From NCBI GenBank assembly GCA_017457585.1, contig JAFTHD010000266.1, positions 1 through 22,152 of the forward strand: a stretch of 22,152 bases of DNA, written 5' to 3'. Below the pieces are notes generated by a model. That model searched no databases. It saw only the letters and a program-made list of their open reading frames with translations, and had not been told where the DNA came from. A program made the translations under genes and the position numbers. The DNA is from Bacillota bacterium (GTDB taxonomy: Bacteria > Bacillota_A > Clostridia > Peptostreptococcales > Anaerovoracaceae). Below are positions 1 to 8,659 of the stretch, one piece after another. Positions within the stretch are counted from its first letter, which is position 1. Each line of letters starts with the position of its first letter.

Positions 1-1345
1 GTCCCGTCTCTCCGTCAAAGTTGAGGACCTTGTTCCATGAGAACACGTAGTCCTTGATACGGTAGTTTGCCAGTTCGTTGAATATTACGGCGCCTATGCC
101 TACGTCCGCAGCCGTCTCATCGAGGTTCTCCGTCGTGACATTCTTGTCTATCATGATCTGCTTCGTCTGCTCGACAGCCCTGTTGAGAACGTCCTCCAGG
201 AAGATTACCCTGCCCTCTCTCGTGGACATGGTGCCCTCTTCCATGCTGACGAGGCCAAACGGCACGTGCACGCAATCCTTTGCCCAGTCGTATCCCATGA
301 GCTCAATGACCTTGAACCACTGCTGGAAGTGAAGATTCTGCTGGGACGCTACCACGTACACGTTCTTGTAAAAGTCGTAGGTCTCCTTCCTGTAGAGTGC
401 GGCCGCTATATCTCTCGTAATGTAAAGGCTCGAACCATCTCTCTTCGTGATGAGCGCAGGCGGCAGATCGAAGTCGTCCAGCTTCACGATCTGTGCTCCG
501 TCGTCCTCTATGAGAAGCCCCTTGTCCTTGAGTTCCTGCACTACAGCCGGCATCTTATCCGAATAGAAGCTTTCCCCGTTGTAGGAATCGAACTCGATGC
601 CCAGCATGCCGTATACTCTGCCGAACTCCTTGAGACTCTCCTGACGGAACCACGTCCAAAGTTCAACTTCCTCCGGCTCGCCCTTCTCCAGTTTCGTAAA
701 GATTTCACGCGCTTCGTCTTCCAGGGACGGATCCTTCTCCGCTTCCTTGTGGAACTTGGTGTAGTAGGAAAGAAGCGACTTGATAGGCTCCCTCTCAACG
801 TCCTCCTTGTTTCCCCATCTCCTGTATGCGCAGATCATCTTGCCAAACTGGGTACCGTAGTCGCCCAGATGATTTATCCTGATTGCGTTATATCCGAGGA
901 AATCATAGATCTTGTAAATGGAGTTGCCGATAACGGTGCTCCTGATATGTCCTATATGGAACGGCTTGGCAATATTCGGCGATGAGTACTCGACGATAAC
1001 AGTCTTTCCTTCTCCTATATCACTCCTGCCGTAGTTCTCGCCCTCGCTTATGACCTGCGTGACTACTTCCTGAGCCATCTTTTCCTGTGAGAGGAACATG
1101 TTCACGTATGCGTTCACCTGTTCCACCTTCACGAAAAGGTCTTCCCCTTCTACGGCAGACGCAATGTCTGCTGCGATAAGCGGCGGCGCCTTCCTGAATA
1201 TCTTAGCCAGCTTGAAACAAGGGAAAGCGTAATCTCCCATCTTGCTGTCAGCCGGAGTCTCGATCATACCGATTACTTCCGATTTTTCAAGTCCTTCCAC
1301 GTGAGGCGCTATCAGTTCCGCTATCTTTTCTTTGTAATCTATCAT
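1..1345 (-). CDS. argS: Arginyl-tRNA synthetase, C-terminal part cut off by window edge
   Basis: Class I aminoacyl-tRNA synthetase that charges tRNA-Arg with arginine in the cytoplasm. Reading back from the ATG at 1345, 448 codons are open to the window edge. The HIGH signature (FHIGHIRST) is at residues 130-133, preceded by VEYSSPNIAKP, which is typical of ArgS. The KMSKS-equivalent loop is the degenerate MSTREG at 373-378, as is common in this family. The N-terminal additional domain occupies roughly residues 1-110. The frame stops at FDGETG, just before the DALR anticodon-binding domain, so about 110-120 residues are missing compared with the usual 560-580. A GAGGAG ribosome-binding site lies 5 bases before the ATG. 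The gene starts 12 bases after the mutS2 stop, so it is probably the distal gene of the same transcript. Confidence 0.96.
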   Translation of the reverse strand, partial: MIDYKEKIAELIAPHVEGLEKSEVIGMIETPADSKMGDYAFPCFKLAKIFRKAPPLIAADIASAVEGEDLFVKVEQVNAYVNMFLSQEKMAQEVVTQVISEGENYGRSDIGEGKTVIVEYSSPNIAKPFHIGHIRSTVIGNSIYKIYDFLGYNAIRINHLGDYGTQFGKMICAYRRWGNKEDVEREPIKSLLSYYTKFHKEAEKDPSLEDEAREIFTKLEKGEPEEVELWTWFRQESLKEFGRVYGMLGIEFDSYNGESFYSDKMPAVVQELKDKGLLIEDDGAQIVKLDDFDLPPALITKRDGSSLYITRDIAAALYRKETYDFYKNVYVVASQQNLHFQQWFKVIELMGYDWAKDCVHVPFGLVSMEEGTMSTREGRVIFLEDVLNRAVEQTKQIMIDKNVTTENLDETAADVGIGAVIFNELANYRIKDYVFSWNKVLNFDGETG

Positions 1346-1357
1346 TTGCTCTCCTCG

Positions 1358-3733
1358 CTACCTTTTCAGCTTCACCACGGTAACACCGTCACCGCCTTCG
1401 TCAAAGCCACCGCGCTTGTATTCCTTAACGCTCTTGTTTCGCTTAAGCATCTCGTGGATGCCCTTTCTGAGTATGCCCTCTCCGCGTCCGTGGATGACGG
1501 TCACGTTCTCCAGGCCTGAGATGTAGGCATCATCTATATATTTTTCCACATCCATTACGGCATCGTCAAGGTTTTTGCCTCTCACATCAATCGACGTGCT
1601 TACCGTCTGTGATTTGCGCTTGTATATGCTGCCGTAGGATGTATTTTTCTTCTTCGTCTTGGTTCTGACCCCATCTATGAGCATGAGATCGCTCACGTTT
1701 GCCGAGACCTTCATCACGCCGATCTGTACCTGCAGGTTCCCCTTATCGTCAGGCAGCGTCAGCACCTCGCCGTTTTGACCCAGCGTGAGCAGCTTCACCC
1801 TGTCTCCTACTGCCAGCTTGGAAGGATCGACAGGGTCCCTGTTTGTCTCCACCTGTATAGAAGTCCTGTTCTTCTTTTCCAGCTTCGTCAGCTTCCTTCT
1901 GTTGCGATCAAAGACTGCGTTCCGCTCGGCCAGATTGTCCACCTTGGCAAGTTCCTTCAGCTCCGCTCTGATCTCATTTGACATCTCTCTGGCTTCTCTC
2001 ACGATGTCGCGAGCCTCCGCCTTGGCGTTCTCGATCAGCCTGGCCTTCTGCGCCTTGAGCTTCTCCTGCTCCTGCTCCAGAGCCTCCCTCTGGTGTTTCA
2101 TCTCTATGTTGATGGCGATGGCCTCGTCTCTCTCCTGCTCGGCCCGCTTCTTATCCGCCTCGATGGATGATATGACATCTTCAAAGGCGATGTCTCCCGC
2201 CTCAAGGAGAGTTCCTGCATGTTCTATGATATCCCTGTCGAGTCCCAGTTTCCCTGAAATTTCAAAGGCATTTGATTTACCGGGAAGTCCGGTCACGAGC
2301 CTATAGGTCGGACTCAAAGTCTCCACGTTAAACTCCATGGAAGCGTTCTCAACCTGCGGCGTCGATATGGCGTACTTCTTCAGCTCCGTATAGTGAGTGG
2401 TTGCGATTGAAGATGCTCCTGCCTCTTTGAGTCTGTCAAGAATTGCAATTGCAAGTGCGGCGCCTTCCGTAGGATCCGTTCCAGCGCCCAGCTCATCCAG
2501 CAGAACGAGGCTGGAGTCTCCTGCCTCTCTTACGATATCCACGATGTTTATCATGTGTGAAGAGAAGGTGGATAGGCTCTGCTCTATGCTCTGCTCATCT
2601 CCTATATCTGCAAAAACATCCCTGTAAACGGGTACCGTGCTCCCAGGTGATGCCGGAATGTGAAGACCTGTCATCGCCATGAGACTCAAAAGCCCAGCGG
2701 TCTTAAGGGTGACCGTCTTGCCTCCCGTATTGGGGCCTGTGATAACCAGCGTCTTGTATTTTTCTCCTATCTCAACGCTGATCGGCACTACTTTCTTCTT
2801 GTCTATGAGCGGATGTGCAGCCGATTTTAGCCTTAAAATGCCGTCTTCATTTATATCCGGCTCTTCCCCATCCATGTCTATGCTCATCCTGCCCTTTGCC
2901 ATAAACAGATCCAGTTCTAAGAGCAGCTTCTGATTGTTTCGAAGATCGTGGTAGTGCTCCGATACGCCTCCTGAAAGTTCCTGAAGGATTCTCTGAATCT
3001 CAGCCTGCTCCTCCAGTTCCAACTGCCTCAGTCTGTTATTCAGATCCACGATGACCTGTGGCTCTATGAAAAGGGTTGCCCCCGATCCGCTCTGGTCGTG
3101 AACGATTCCCGGCACACTGCTGCGGTGCTCCGCCTTTACGGGGATGACATATCTTCCGTTTCGCATGGTGACGATGGAATCCTGTAGCACCGTCTTGTTG
3201 TCAGATCTGGTTACGATCTGATTCATCTTGGCCTTGAGGGCATCGTTCTGCCTTACGATTTCACGTCTGATTCTCCTCAGCTCCGTGCTGGCATTGTCCG
3301 CCATCTCATCTTCAGACAGTATGCACCTGTCGATCTCGGATGCCAGCCTGTCCGTCACGACGATAAGCTCCGTTATGGAGTCTATGATCGGCAGTTCCGG
3401 CAGGTCCTCGGATTTCATGAAGCTTACCACGTTTGCCGCAGTCTTCATGTTGTAGAGCACCCTGAGCAGCTGAGCCATGGTCAGCACCCCACCCTTTCTG
3501 GCGAGGGATACAAGATCCGATATATCATAAAAACCACCGATTGGTAACGGTCCCTTAACATTGATGAGCTTTACCGCTTCTGTGGTTTCCTCTTGTCTTT
3601 CCCTTATTTCAGACACATCACAGATAGGCTTAAGTTCCGAGATGACTTTTTTCGTCATTTCGGAACCTGCCTGATTCTTTAACATGTCTATGATTTTGTG
3701 ATATTCCAGAACGTGTAGGGTCTTGTCTTTCAT
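1358..3733 (-). CDS. mutS2: MutS2 family ATPase/endonuclease
   Basis: MutS2 homologue of 791 residues, close to the usual 780-790. The family lacks the mismatch-recognition domain of MutS. It is linked to suppression of homologous recombination and, in B. subtilis, to rescue of collided ribosomes. Order seen: core/lever region about 1-320; ABC ATPase with Walker A GPNTGGKT at 333-340, STFSSHM at 388-394 and Walker B LLDELGAGTD at 411-420; a long Lys/Glu-rich coiled coil about 515-625; a KOW-like linker about 636-690; and a C-terminal Smr domain about 714-791 with DVRG (716-719) and HGRGEG (748-753). All expected catalytic motifs are intact. It starts 6 bases after the zapA stop and has no convincing Shine-Dalgarno, so its translation may depend on coupling to zapA. 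In B. subtilis mutS2 also lies downstream of zapA. Confidence 0.97.
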   Translation of the reverse strand: MKDKTLHVLEYHKIIDMLKNQAGSEMTKKVISELKPICDVSEIRERQEETTEAVKLINVKGPLPIGGFYDISDLVSLARKGGVLTMAQLLRVLYNMKTAANVVSFMKSEDLPELPIIDSITELIVVTDRLASEIDRCILSEDEMADNASTELRRIRREIVRQNDALKAKMNQIVTRSDNKTVLQDSIVTMRNGRYVIPVKAEHRSSVPGIVHDQSGSGATLFIEPQVIVDLNNRLRQLELEEQAEIQRILQELSGGVSEHYHDLRNNQKLLLELDLFMAKGRMSIDMDGEEPDINEDGILRLKSAAHPLIDKKKVVPISVEIGEKYKTLVITGPNTGGKTVTLKTAGLLSLMAMTGLHIPASPGSTVPVYRDVFADIGDEQSIEQSLSTFSSHMINIVDIVREAGDSSLVLLDELGAGTDPTEGAALAIAILDRLKEAGASSIATTHYTELKKYAISTPQVENASMEFNVETLSPTYRLVTGLPGKSNAFEISGKLGLDRDIIEHAGTLLEAGDIAFEDVISSIEADKKRAEQERDEAIAINIEMKHQREALEQEQEKLKAQKARLIENAKAEARDIVREAREMSNEIRAELKELAKVDNLAERNAVFDRNRRKLTKLEKKNRTSIQVETNRDPVDPSKLAVGDRVKLLTLGQNGEVLTLPDDKGNLQVQIGVMKVSANVSDLMLIDGVRTKTKKKNTSYGSIYKRKSQTVSTSIDVRGKNLDDAVMDVEKYIDDAYISGLENVTVIHGRGEGILRKGIHEMLKRNKSVKEYKRGGFDEGGDGVTVVKLKR

Positions 3734-3739
3734 TGAGGA

Positions 3740-4300
3740 TTATCCGTTGTTTCTGTATTTCTCCAGTTCCTTCTTCAGTTGGAGGTTCTCCATCTGAAGG
3801 TCAAAGAAACTGTTTTCAAGTTCTCTGCACTTTTCCTCTACTTCGCGAACGACTGCATCCATGCTTGTCTGAGTCTGCTGTCTTGCGGATTCAACCGCTT
3901 CCTTAAGGCTTCTGTTCTCTTCTTCCTGCGCTCTGATCTGATTGAGCAGCTCATCTTTCTGCAGGACAACTGCCTGGGTCTCTTCCTTGTAGTCCAGATA
4001 GTTCTTCTTTGATTCATCCCAAAGCTGAACGTAGTGCTGCGCATCCTTTTCAAGCTGAACGTTGATTCTTCTGCTCTCCTCCAGATCCTCAAGAACCTGG
4101 AAGTATTCGCTTGTGATGTTCACTGCCGCGAGAACGCCCAAATTGGAAGGAACTACGCCTGCATTCTTTGCAGCGTCGGAAACTTCCTGCATCTTGGAGT
4201 CAACGTGAGCAGCCACCTGGATAATCTCTTCCCTGGACTTCTCTCCTGCAATAACGTACTCCTGACCGTAGATTTTAACTTTAACTCTGTTGTTTTCCAT
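3740..4300 (-). CDS. zapA: ZapA-family cell division protein with extended coiled coil
   Basis: FtsZ-associated protein that promotes bundling of FtsZ filaments at mid-cell. The N-terminal 95 or so residues look like a ZapA domain: a beta strand start (NNRVKVKIYGQEYVI), the REEIIQVAAHVDSKM helix at 23-37, and the LGVLAAVNITSEYFQV segment at 54-69. From about residue 70 to 183 the protein is a nearly continuous Glu/Gln/Lys-rich coiled coil. At 186 residues it is much longer than B. subtilis ZapA (about 85) or E. coli ZapA (about 109); the extra length is all coil. The position between pheT and mutS2 matches B. subtilis, which strongly supports the call. TAGGAG lies 7 bases before the ATG. It begins 10 bases after the pheT stop. 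Confidence 0.88.
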   Translation of the reverse strand: MENNRVKVKIYGQEYVIAGEKSREEIIQVAAHVDSKMQEVSDAAKNAGVVPSNLGVLAAVNITSEYFQVLEDLEESRRINVQLEKDAQHYVQLWDESKKNYLDYKEETQAVVLQKDELLNQIRAQEEENRSLKEAVESARQQTQTSMDAVVREVEEKCRELENSFFDLQMENLQLKKELEKYRNNG

Positions 4301-4310
4301 AAGACTTCTC

Positions 4311-6746
4311 CTAAATCTCTCTCAACACAGCATTTAATTCATTCTTCAGTGCTTCCAGTACCTTCTCATGTACCTTTGCAACTTCGTCGTCTGTAAGGGT
4401 CTTGTCCTTATCTCTGTACGTAAGTGCGAAGGCTACGCTCTTCTTACCTTCGTCAACCTGCTTACCCCTGTATACATCGAAGAGTTTTACGCTCTCCAGA
4501 ATCGCTCCGCCGTTTGCCTTTATCGTCTCCTCTATGCTGCCGACTTCCATTTCCTCATCCACAAGAAGTGCAATGTCTCTGGATACTGCCGGGTACTTCG
4601 GCAGTGGACTGTAGATGATGGTCCTGTCTGAATTTCTGTCGATTGCAGGAACCTTCAGCTCTGCTGCGTAAACTCTCTGTCCGCCCAGCCCGAAGTTCTC
4701 TGCAACGTCAGGATGAATCTCTCCTATGATTCCCAGGAGCTCATCACCTGCGTAAACCTTTGCACACCTTCCCGGGTGGAAAGCCTGCTCGTTTTCTTCT
4801 GAAACGTACTTAACGTCTGCAACGCCCATCTTCTTGAAGAGTTCTTCCAGCACGCCCTTGAGGGAGAAGAAGTCCGTTCCCTTGCCGTACATTCCCACGC
4901 AAAGTGCGAACTGTTCATCCGGAAGACCGTCATCGTTCTTATCTGTAGAGAAGAAGGTGTTGCCGATTTCAAAAGCGTTTACCTTCTCAATGTTCCTCGA
5001 ATAGTTCCTTGCCAGAACCTCAAGCATGTTCGGAAGGAGCGTCGTTCTCATGACTGAGTTCTCTTCTCCAAGAGGGTTGATGATCTTAACGAAATTGCGC
5101 TTGTCGGAATCCTCAGAAATTCCTATCTGATCGACGCCCTTCGGGCTGACGAATGAATAGGTCTGAATCTCGTTTAATCCCATGGAGCAGAGAACTTCTC
5201 TCATCAGGTCGCGTTCGAATCTGTCGGCTGAAACCCCTGCTTCCGTATTGCTCTTTGGCAGCGTTACAGGCAGCTTATCGTAGCCGTAGATCCTTGCGAT
5301 TTCTTCAACGTAATCCTCTTCCTCCAGCAGATCCTGTCTCACCGTCGGCGGCGTTACCGTTATGATATCTCCTTCTCCCGAAGTCTTGATTTCCAGGCTT
5401 TCAAAGATGTCTACCATCGCCTGCCTGTCCAGCTGAATTCCGAGAACGTAGTTGATTCTGCTCACTCTCACATCGATGGTCTTCGCAACTGCAGGCTCAG
5501 GATATACGTCAACTCTGCCCTTGCAGACCTTACCGGCTCCGATCAGCTCGATAAGTCTGCACACTCTGTCCGCTGCGGACTGGCAGAGGTTCGGGTCGAT
5601 ACCCTTTTCAAATCTGGAGGAGGCCTCCGTTCTGAGAGTCAGCTTCTTGGAAGTATTTCTGATGCTGTCGCCATCGAAGTTGGCGCACTCTACGATAATC
5701 GTCGTCGTATCGTCTTCGATTTCGGAGTTGAGTCCTCCCATGATTCCTGCGATACCGATTCCTCTCTCTGCATCCTTGATGAGGAGCATATCGCTGGTGA
5801 GAGTCCTCTCGTTTTCATCCAGGGTCACGAAGGTTTCGCTTTCAGCAGCATTTTCAACGATGATCTTGCCGCCTTTCACCTGGGTGATGTCGTATGCGTG
5901 AATCGGCTGGCCGTACTCAAGCATTACGAAGTTGGTGATATCAACGATGTTGTTGATCGGTCTCATGCCTGCGTACATGAGTCTCTTCTGATGCCACCAA
6001 GGGGACTGCTCCACCTTAACATCCGTAACGACTCTCGCTACGAATCTTCTGCATGCTTCAGGGTTTCTGATTTCAACGGAAACGTAGTCCTTTGACTCGC
6101 CTGCTCCGTTCTCATTCTGAATGTCGATGTCAGGATATGTGAAAGGCTTGCCAAATGTAGCGGAGGCCTCTCTTGCCATTCCTACCATTGCCAGACAGTC
6201 CGGTCTGTTCGGCGTGATCTCGAAGTCAACCACTGCCTTCTTAAGTCCCAGGGCTTCCCCGAAATCTTCTCCCGGAGTGCCGCCTTCTAAGATCCAGATT
6301 CCGTCTCTGTGAGCAACGGGAACGACTTTATCTTCGAATCCCATCTCGCCTGCGGAGCAGAGCATTCCGTTGGATACTACGCCTCTCAGCTTGCCCTTGG
6401 TGATCTTGACGCCACCCTCCTGCTTTGGTTGTCCGTGGAGCGGTCCCGGAATCCTGCTCTTGTGAAGAGCAACAGGAACGTATGCTCCCTCGAACACGTT
6501 CGGTGCTCCCGTCACGATCTGAACGGGCTCATCCTTTCCAACGTCAACCTGACAAACAACCAGCTTGTCTGCGTCAGGGTGCTTCTCTATCTTAACAATC
6601 TTGCCGACTACTACGTTCTCCATCTCTTCACAGAAGTGCTCGCATGTCTCAAGGTTTGAACCGGACATGATCATTCTGTCGCAGAACTCTTCGTCGCTTA
6701 CGTCTAACTTTATATAGTCATTCAACCATTCAACAGGTACTAACAT
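4311..6746 (-). CDS. pheT: Phenylalanyl-tRNA synthetase beta subunit
   Basis: Beta chain of the alpha2-beta2 PheRS, needed for tRNA-Phe recognition and for editing of mischarged Tyr-tRNA-Phe. It is 811 residues, the usual length for the long bacterial form. Domains in order: N-terminal segment MLVPVEWLNDY; EMAP/OB-fold tRNA-binding domain about 41-155 with HPDADKLVVCQVDVG at 56-70; EITPNRPDCL at 176-185; B3/B4 editing domain about 220-385; B5 domain about 420-490, ending with VEEIARIYGYD; catalytic-like core; and C-terminal FDX-ACB anticodon-binding domain about 712-808, beginning YSPLPKYPAVSRDIALL. An AGGAGG site sits 5 bases before the ATG. It starts 9 bases after the pheS stop, the standard pheST arrangement. 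Confidence 0.98.
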   Translation of the reverse strand: MLVPVEWLNDYIKLDVSDEEFCDRMIMSGSNLETCEHFCEEMENVVVGKIVKIEKHPDADKLVVCQVDVGKDEPVQIVTGAPNVFEGAYVPVALHKSRIPGPLHGQPKQEGGVKITKGKLRGVVSNGMLCSAGEMGFEDKVVPVAHRDGIWILEGGTPGEDFGEALGLKKAVVDFEITPNRPDCLAMVGMAREASATFGKPFTYPDIDIQNENGAGESKDYVSVEIRNPEACRRFVARVVTDVKVEQSPWWHQKRLMYAGMRPINNIVDITNFVMLEYGQPIHAYDITQVKGGKIIVENAAESETFVTLDENERTLTSDMLLIKDAERGIGIAGIMGGLNSEIEDDTTTIIVECANFDGDSIRNTSKKLTLRTEASSRFEKGIDPNLCQSAADRVCRLIELIGAGKVCKGRVDVYPEPAVAKTIDVRVSRINYVLGIQLDRQAMVDIFESLEIKTSGEGDIITVTPPTVRQDLLEEEDYVEEIARIYGYDKLPVTLPKSNTEAGVSADRFERDLMREVLCSMGLNEIQTYSFVSPKGVDQIGISEDSDKRNFVKIINPLGEENSVMRTTLLPNMLEVLARNYSRNIEKVNAFEIGNTFFSTDKNDDGLPDEQFALCVGMYGKGTDFFSLKGVLEELFKKMGVADVKYVSEENEQAFHPGRCAKVYAGDELLGIIGEIHPDVAENFGLGGQRVYAAELKVPAIDRNSDRTIIYSPLPKYPAVSRDIALLVDEEMEVGSIEETIKANGGAILESVKLFDVYRGKQVDEGKKSVAFALTYRDKDKTLTDDEVAKVHEKVLEALKNELNAVLREI

Positions 6747-6755
6747 TTCACCCTC

Positions 6756-7778
6756 CTACTTAAACTGATTAATGAATCTCATATCGTTCTCGTAGAACAA
6801 TCTGATATCTTCAACGCCGTACTTGAGCATTGCTACTCTCTCAACGCCCATTCCAAGAGCGAAACCTGTGTATTTCTCTGTATCTATTCCGCCAACCTTG
6901 AGAACGTTAGGGTGAACCATACCGCAGCCCAAAATCTCAATCCAGCCGCTGCCCTTGCATACTCTGCATCCCTTGCCTCCGCACTTGAAGCAGGAAACGT
7001 CCATCTCTGCAGAAGGCTCCGTAAATGGGAAGTGGTGAGGTCTGAACTTGGTCTTCGTCTCAGGTCCGAAGAGCTGCTTCGCAAAGCTGTCCAAAGTTCC
7101 CTTAAGATCTGCCATGGTGATGCCTTCATCAACGACCAGACCCTCTATCTGATGGAACATCGGTGAATGGGTTGCATCAGGCGTGTCGCACCTAAAACAT
7201 CTACCCGGTGAAATAACCTTGATCGGAGGCGCCTGCTTCTGCAGCGTTCTTACCTGAACGCATGAAGTCTGCGTTCTCAGCAGCGTGTCCTCAGTAATGT
7301 AAAATGTGTCGGTCATATCACGTGCCGGATGATTAGGGCCTGCGTTGAGCGCATCGAAGTTGTTGACTACCGTCTCAACCTCAGGGCCTTCAACGATGGA
7401 GAATCCCATGTTCATAAATACCTTTGAGATCTCCTCCATGGTGATGGTAAGAGGATGCTTAACGCCTACGCTTACCTCTCTGCCCGGCTCTGTAACGTCG
7501 ATCTTCTCAAGCTTGAACTGAGCCTTCTTCGCAGCTTCCTTGACTTCCTTGAACTTTTCGTCCAGGAGCTGCTCTATCTCAGCCCTTACCTTGTTGGCCA
7601 TCTGGCCCGTCGTCTTTCTTTCCTCAGGGGAAAGCTTACCCATGCCCCTTAAGATCTCCGTCAGCTTGCCCTTCTTGCCCAGGACCTTGACGCGAATCTC
7701 ATCTGCCTGCGCCAGATTCTCAACTTCGCTAAGTCTGGCTTTAGCTTCTTCCAAAATGTTGTTTAACTGAGTTTGCAT
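6756..7778 (-). CDS. pheS: Phenylalanyl-tRNA synthetase alpha subunit
   Basis: Class II synthetase catalytic subunit of PheRS. It is 340 residues, the normal length. The N-terminal coiled-coil arm that contacts tRNA spans about 1-90. The catalytic core follows, with GPEVE at 131-135, motif 2 around [21 protein letters not shown] (193-213) and motif 3 [14 protein letters not shown] at 305-318. A four-cysteine cluster, [12 protein letters not shown] at 263-274, resembles a zinc knuckle and is seen in many bacterial PheS proteins. TGAGGT lies 6 bases before the ATG and overlaps the stop codon of the upstream methyltransferase, so the genes are translationally close. There is no room for a T-box leader directly upstream, unlike many Bacillota pheST operons. 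Confidence 0.98.
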   Translation of the reverse strand: MQTQLNNILEEAKARLSEVENLAQADEIRVKVLGKKGKLTEILRGMGKLSPEERKTTGQMANKVRAEIEQLLDEKFKEVKEAAKKAQFKLEKIDVTEPGREVSVGVKHPLTITMEEISKVFMNMGFSIVEGPEVETVVNNFDALNAGPNHPARDMTDTFYITEDTLLRTQTSCVQVRTLQKQAPPIKVISPGRCFRCDTPDATHSPMFHQIEGLVVDEGITMADLKGTLDSFAKQLFGPETKTKFRPHHFPFTEPSAEMDVSCFKCGGKGCRVCKGSGWIEILGCGMVHPNVLKVGGIDTEKYTGFALGMGVERVAMLKYGVEDIRLFYENDMRFINQFK

Positions 7779-7787
7779 GTTTATACC

Positions 7788-8564
7788 TCACATTGATTTA
7801 ATGTTTTGTGACTCGTACATGAGTATCCCTGCGGCAACGGCCGCGTTCAGGGATTCGATGGCTCCTGCCATCGGTATCTTTATCTTCACGTCAGCTGCGT
7901 TCATAAGACCTTCGCTGGCGCCCTTTCCTTCGTTCCCTATGACGAGAAGGCTCCTCTCAGGATAGGTCACTTCCCTGTAGTCCTCTGCACCCTCGAGGGC
8001 GGTGACTACCAATTTCCTTCCTGTGCTCCCTGCAAGACTGATGAGCTTATCTTCATCTGCCCTGCTGACGAGCGGTACCCTCATTACAGATCCTGCTGCC
8101 GACCGCACCACCTTTGGAGAGTATACGTCGACACAACCTTTGAGCAGAACTACGCCGCCATACCCTGCCGCCTCAGCAGTTCTTATCATGGTGCCCATGT
8201 TGCCGGGGTCCTGGATCCTGTCCAGGATCAGAATATGTCCGCCGCCGTCTAAGAGCTTCTCAAGCCTTTCTTCACCGGAAGGCTGCTGGCGAAATACGGA
8301 TATGACTCCTTGGGAGTTCTCCGTGTCTGAAAGCTGCGCGAACAGCTCCCGGGTTATGCCAAAGACCCTGTCATCGGGGATTATACCGGCACCCGAACCC
8401 TCTTCGATGAAAACGGCTTCCGGCTGGCTCCCATATTCCAGTGCATCCTTCAGCGGCTTGATTCCTTCCAGAAGATAGAGTCCTGTCTCATCCCTGTACT
8501 TCCTGCTCTTTAGCTTAAAAGCCGCCTTATATCTCGCATTATCCTTTGATTTTATGATTTTCAT
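7788..8564 (-). CDS. TrmH/SpoU-family RNA 2'-O-methyltransferase
   Basis: SPOUT-class RNA ribose methyltransferase of 258 residues. An N-terminal substrate-binding domain (about 1-100) begins MKIIKSKDNARYK and contains LLEGIKPLKDALE. The C-terminal SPOUT knot carries all three family motifs: motif 1 DRIQDPGNMGTMIRTA (115-130), motif 2 LLVIGNEGKGASE (206-218) and motif 3 IPMAGAIESLNAAVAAGI (230-247). The exact target (23S rRNA or tRNA) cannot be told from sequence. It sits directly upstream of pheS, as B. subtilis ysgA does, and is probably its orthologue. The gap to pheS is 9 bases. It follows the ftsZ terminator region and has no visible Shine-Dalgarno (the bases before the ATG read AAATCACCAT). 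No other in-frame start exists upstream, so the ATG at 8564 is kept. Confidence 0.92.
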   Translation of the reverse strand: MKIIKSKDNARYKAAFKLKSRKYRDETGLYLLEGIKPLKDALEYGSQPEAVFIEEGSGAGIIPDDRVFGITRELFAQLSDTENSQGVISVFRQQPSGEERLEKLLDGGGHILILDRIQDPGNMGTMIRTAEAAGYGGVVLLKGCVDVYSPKVVRSAAGSVMRVPLVSRADEDKLISLAGSTGRKLVVTALEGAEDYREVTYPERSLLVIGNEGKGASEGLMNAADVKIKIPMAGAIESLNAAVAAGILMYESQNIKSM

Positions 8565-8594
8565 ATGGTGATTTGGGCCGAAGAAAAACTCTAA

Positions 8595-8645
8595 TTCACA
8601 AACAGTAGCCGGTTATAAACCGGCTACCAAAAACGCTGTGTTTTT
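8595..8645 (-). terminator. Probable intrinsic terminator after ftsZ
   Basis: On the minus strand, just past the ftsZ stop, a perfect 10-bp inverted repeat with a 3-base loop (GTAGCCGGTT-TAT-AACCGGCTAC, 8605-8627) is followed by a moderately U-rich TGTTTGTG stretch. A second short inverted repeat, AAAAAC-ACAGC-GTTTTT, lies at 8629-8645 between the stop and the main stem. The U-tract is imperfect, so termination may be partial. The hairpin separates the dcw cluster from the methyltransferase-pheST-zapA-mutS2-argS cluster. Confidence 0.65.
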
Positions 8646-8659
8646 CGCTCTATATCTGT

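Noticed and set aside
266..985. Plus-strand open frame of 239 codons opposite argS
   Set aside because: The minus strand encodes ArgS with HIGH and MSTREG motifs across the same bases. The plus-strand product has no recognisable domain and no ribosome-binding site, so it is a codon-bias shadow.
1785..2306. Plus-strand Ser/Leu-rich frame opposite the MutS2 coiled coil
   Set aside because: Low-complexity antisense of Glu/Lys/Arg codons, an expected artefact of a long coiled coil.
6987..6992. PheS four-cysteine cluster as a novel zinc insertion
   Set aside because: The CxxC-x4-CxxC cluster occurs in many bacterial PheS proteins as far as I recall, so it is not a new feature of this sequence.
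8565..8659. Possible T-box or other riboswitch ahead of the pheST operon
   Set aside because: The gap is too short for a T-box, and its structure is explained by the two inverted repeats after ftsZ.
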